DNA of 8,135 bases, taken from the NCBI GenBank assembly GCA_024642295.1, contig JAHEBK010000066.1, positions 1-8,135 on the forward strand, given 5' to 3'. This document shows positions 7,032-8,135 of the stretch, one piece after another. Within the stretch, counting starts at the first letter, position 1. Every line of letters starts with the position of its first letter. Source of the DNA: Flavobacterium sp. (lineage in GTDB: Bacteria; Bacteroidota; Bacteroidia; Flavobacteriales; Flavobacteriaceae). The notes beneath the pieces were generated by a model that saw only the letters and a list, made by a program, of their open reading frames with translations, made no database searches and was not told the origin of the DNA. Made by a program: the position numbers and the translations under genes.

Positions 7032-7053
7032 CCTGAGGACCAAAGTCCTCAGG
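7032..7053 (-). promoter_or_regulatory. Perfect intercistronic hairpin between cargo and SprF-like genes
   Basis: CCTGAGGAC (7032-7040) and GTCCTCAGG (7045-7053) pair over 9 bp with a 4-base loop. On the minus strand the stem is followed by TTTAAAACC, too few T's for a standard terminator. It fills most of the 58-base gap, 20 bases after the cargo stop and 17 bases before the SprF-like start. It may be a partial terminator, an RNA-stability element or a processing site that sets the ratio of the two products. Confidence 0.65.
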
Positions 7054-7072
7054 AGTTAGATTTGAGTTATAA

Positions 7073-8135
7073 TTATCTAGTAAGGTATAAATACCCATCT
7101 TTAGTATTTGTTGTCGATGCATCAAGTCCGTCTATAGAAGTATAGTGCAGGATGTAAAAATAAGTTCCAGCAGGTAATCCAGAAGATTGACTAATAGTTG
7201 TTCTACCTTCAGATATTCCTTTAAAAGCTTTAGTTACATTATCATATCCTGTAGTTTCATATACTAATACCCCCCAACGGTTGTATATTTCAATAGAATT
7301 AGTAGGGTAACATAATATATCATCAATATTATCAATAGTAAATACTTCGTTAATACCATCCCCATTTGGAGAGAATGCATTGTGAACAGTAATACTACCA
7401 CAACCTAATACAATATTAGCATCTACCACTTCACTATCAGAAGCACTTATAGGTGTGTTATTAGGGGTAAATCCATTGGCAAAAGCTATGTTTGTAACTG
7501 ATAAATTAACTCTATCTTCCTGTTTTATAGTATAGTTTACATTGTATTCTTGATAGGTACCAGGTTCTAACTTAGTAATCATTTCATTCAATCCAGTTAA
7601 AGGGTCAGTAACAGTTATATTGTTTAGTGTTACATTTCCTGTATTTTGAACTTGAATAGTATAGTTTATAATATCTCCAACAGAACTATAAGCGGCAGTG
7701 TTAGAATTTTTAACTACAACTAATACCGCGTTTTGAGGTACTGGTGTTATAGTACAATCAAGACAATCAGGATTTACTGGACAACTCACACATGGAGTAG
7801 GGTCTGATGATGCATCTGGAACTGCTTCTCCTTGAGGAGGAGTTCCTTGAGCTGTAACTTGTGTATAGACATATCCGCTATCAATATCATCTTGAGTTAA
7901 AACATGACTACCAGTAATACTAGTATTATTTGAGTTATTTACATCTAAAGTTGGAATAGTTCCTGTTATTGTAATCTGAGGAAATGTTTCTCCAACATTT
8001 ACATTGTTTAACGTTACATTTCCTGTATTTGTTACATTAATAGTATAGTTTATAGTCTCACCTACATCAGCAACGCTGTTGTTATTGGTGTCTACAAATG
8101 TTCCATCAAGAGTTACATTAACTTTAGGATTTTGG
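7073..8135 (-). CDS. Large surface protein with DUF11/DUF7507-like repeats and T9SS type B sorting domain (C-terminal part)
   Basis: The minus frame is open from the right edge to the stop at 7075-7073, giving the last 354 residues; the N-terminal part is outside the window. A GTG at 7789 lies in frame but is internal. Visible order: a repeat module with SVADVGETINYTINVTNTGNVTLNNV, the usual DUF11/DUF7507 core (about 8135-7800); a Cys-rich linker CVSC...CLDC (7792-7754); a second module with VGDIINYTIQVQNTGNVTLNNI (about 7735-7405); and a terminal domain of about 109 residues with HNAFSPNGDGINEVF, SIEIYNRWGVLVYE, LPAGTYFYILHY and DGYLYLTR. The last is the gliding motility-associated type B C-terminal domain, which directs export by the T9SS. 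Such proteins are usually very long adhesins at the cell surface. The SprF-like and PorE-like genes follow, as expected for a cargo-partner operon. Specific ligand or role is unknown. Quoted motifs are split where longer than the recognised core. Confidence 0.92.
   Translation of the reverse strand, partial: QNPKVNVTLDGTFVDTNNNSVADVGETINYTINVTNTGNVTLNNVNVGETFPQITITGTIPTLDVNNSNNTSITGSHVLTQDDIDSGYVYTQVTAQGTPPQGEAVPDASSDPTPCVSCPVNPDCLDCTITPVPQNAVLVVVKNSNTAAYSSVGDIINYTIQVQNTGNVTLNNITVTDPLTGLNEMITKLEPGTYQEYNVNYTIKQEDRVNLSVTNIAFANGFTPNNTPISASDSEVVDANIVLGCGSITVHNAFSPNGDGINEVFTIDNIDDILCYPTNSIEIYNRWGVLVYETTGYDNVTKAFKGISEGRTTISQSSGLPAGTYFYILHYTSIDGLDASTTNTKDGYLYLTR
7620..7681 (-). repeat. Coding direct repeat, copy nearest the C terminus
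   Basis: This 62-base stretch matches 8004-8065 at 51 of 62 positions, at a spacing of exactly 384 bases (128 codons). It encodes the INYTIQVQNTGNVTLNN core of the second DUF11/DUF7507-like module. The repeat reflects duplicated protein modules that have since diverged. Confidence 0.85.
8004..8065 (-). repeat. Coding direct repeat, upstream copy
   Basis: Partner of 7620-7681, encoding INYTINVTNTGNVTLNN of the first visible module. Further copies are likely beyond the right edge. Confidence 0.85.

Noticed and set aside
7073..7789. Separate 238-residue gene beginning at GTG 7789
   Set aside because: The frame is open without a stop to the right edge, and the upstream residues form another repeat module, so the GTG is an internal Val codon.
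7620..8065. Repeated segments as a CRISPR or non-coding tandem array
   Set aside because: There are only two copies, they are in frame with a 128-codon spacing, and they encode homologous protein modules.

Overview
The window looks like chromosome of a Bacteroidota bacterium, most likely a flavobacterium. The DNA is AT-rich, and the one clear promoter has the Bacteroidota form (TTG, 19 bases, TAnnTTTG). Three adjacent genes belong to the type IX secretion (T9SS)/gliding world: a protein with a type B C-terminal sorting domain, a PorP/SprF-family protein and a PorE-like OmpA protein. Lipoprotein signals end in an SC or NC pair, as is common in this phylum.

Layout. (1) 1-750, minus: the first 250 residues of an IS1182-type transposase that continues past the left edge. 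A strong hairpin lies just upstream of it, and a possible IS end lies near 860. (2) 913-1962, minus: a lipoprotein of the plant-type glutaminyl-peptide cyclotransferase family. The same frame stays open to 2160, but that extension is antisense to an RNA gene and is not coding. (3) 2052-2144, plus: the small SRP RNA (4.5S, ffs), with a good promoter and terminator. (4) 2200-2700: AT-rich, no gene seen. (5) 2795-3304, plus: a small CAP/SCP-domain lipoprotein with its own terminator. (6) 3600-4088, plus: a heavily decayed second copy of that CAP gene. It aligns along its whole length, from the lipoprotein signal to the last codons, and is broken by stops and frameshifts. This tandem-duplication relic is the least expected item in the window. 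(7) 8135 to 4157, minus: a probable T9SS operon ending in a strong terminator at 4103-4137. In transcription order it holds the C-terminal 354 residues of a large repeat-containing surface protein, a PorP/SprF-family outer-membrane protein and a TPR/PD40/CarboxypepD-like/OmpA protein.

How the genes work together. In the T9SS module the large type B protein is the probable cargo. The SprF-like protein is its likely dedicated outer-membrane partner, by analogy with SprB/SprF of Flavobacterium johnsoniae. The OmpA protein would anchor the assembly to peptidoglycan. A perfect 9-bp hairpin between cargo gene and sprF-like gene may set their relative expression. The cyclase, SRP RNA and CAP gene have no evident functional link to the operon. 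I found no CRISPR array, tRNA, rRNA or phage genes, and nothing that is clearly a wholly new system.
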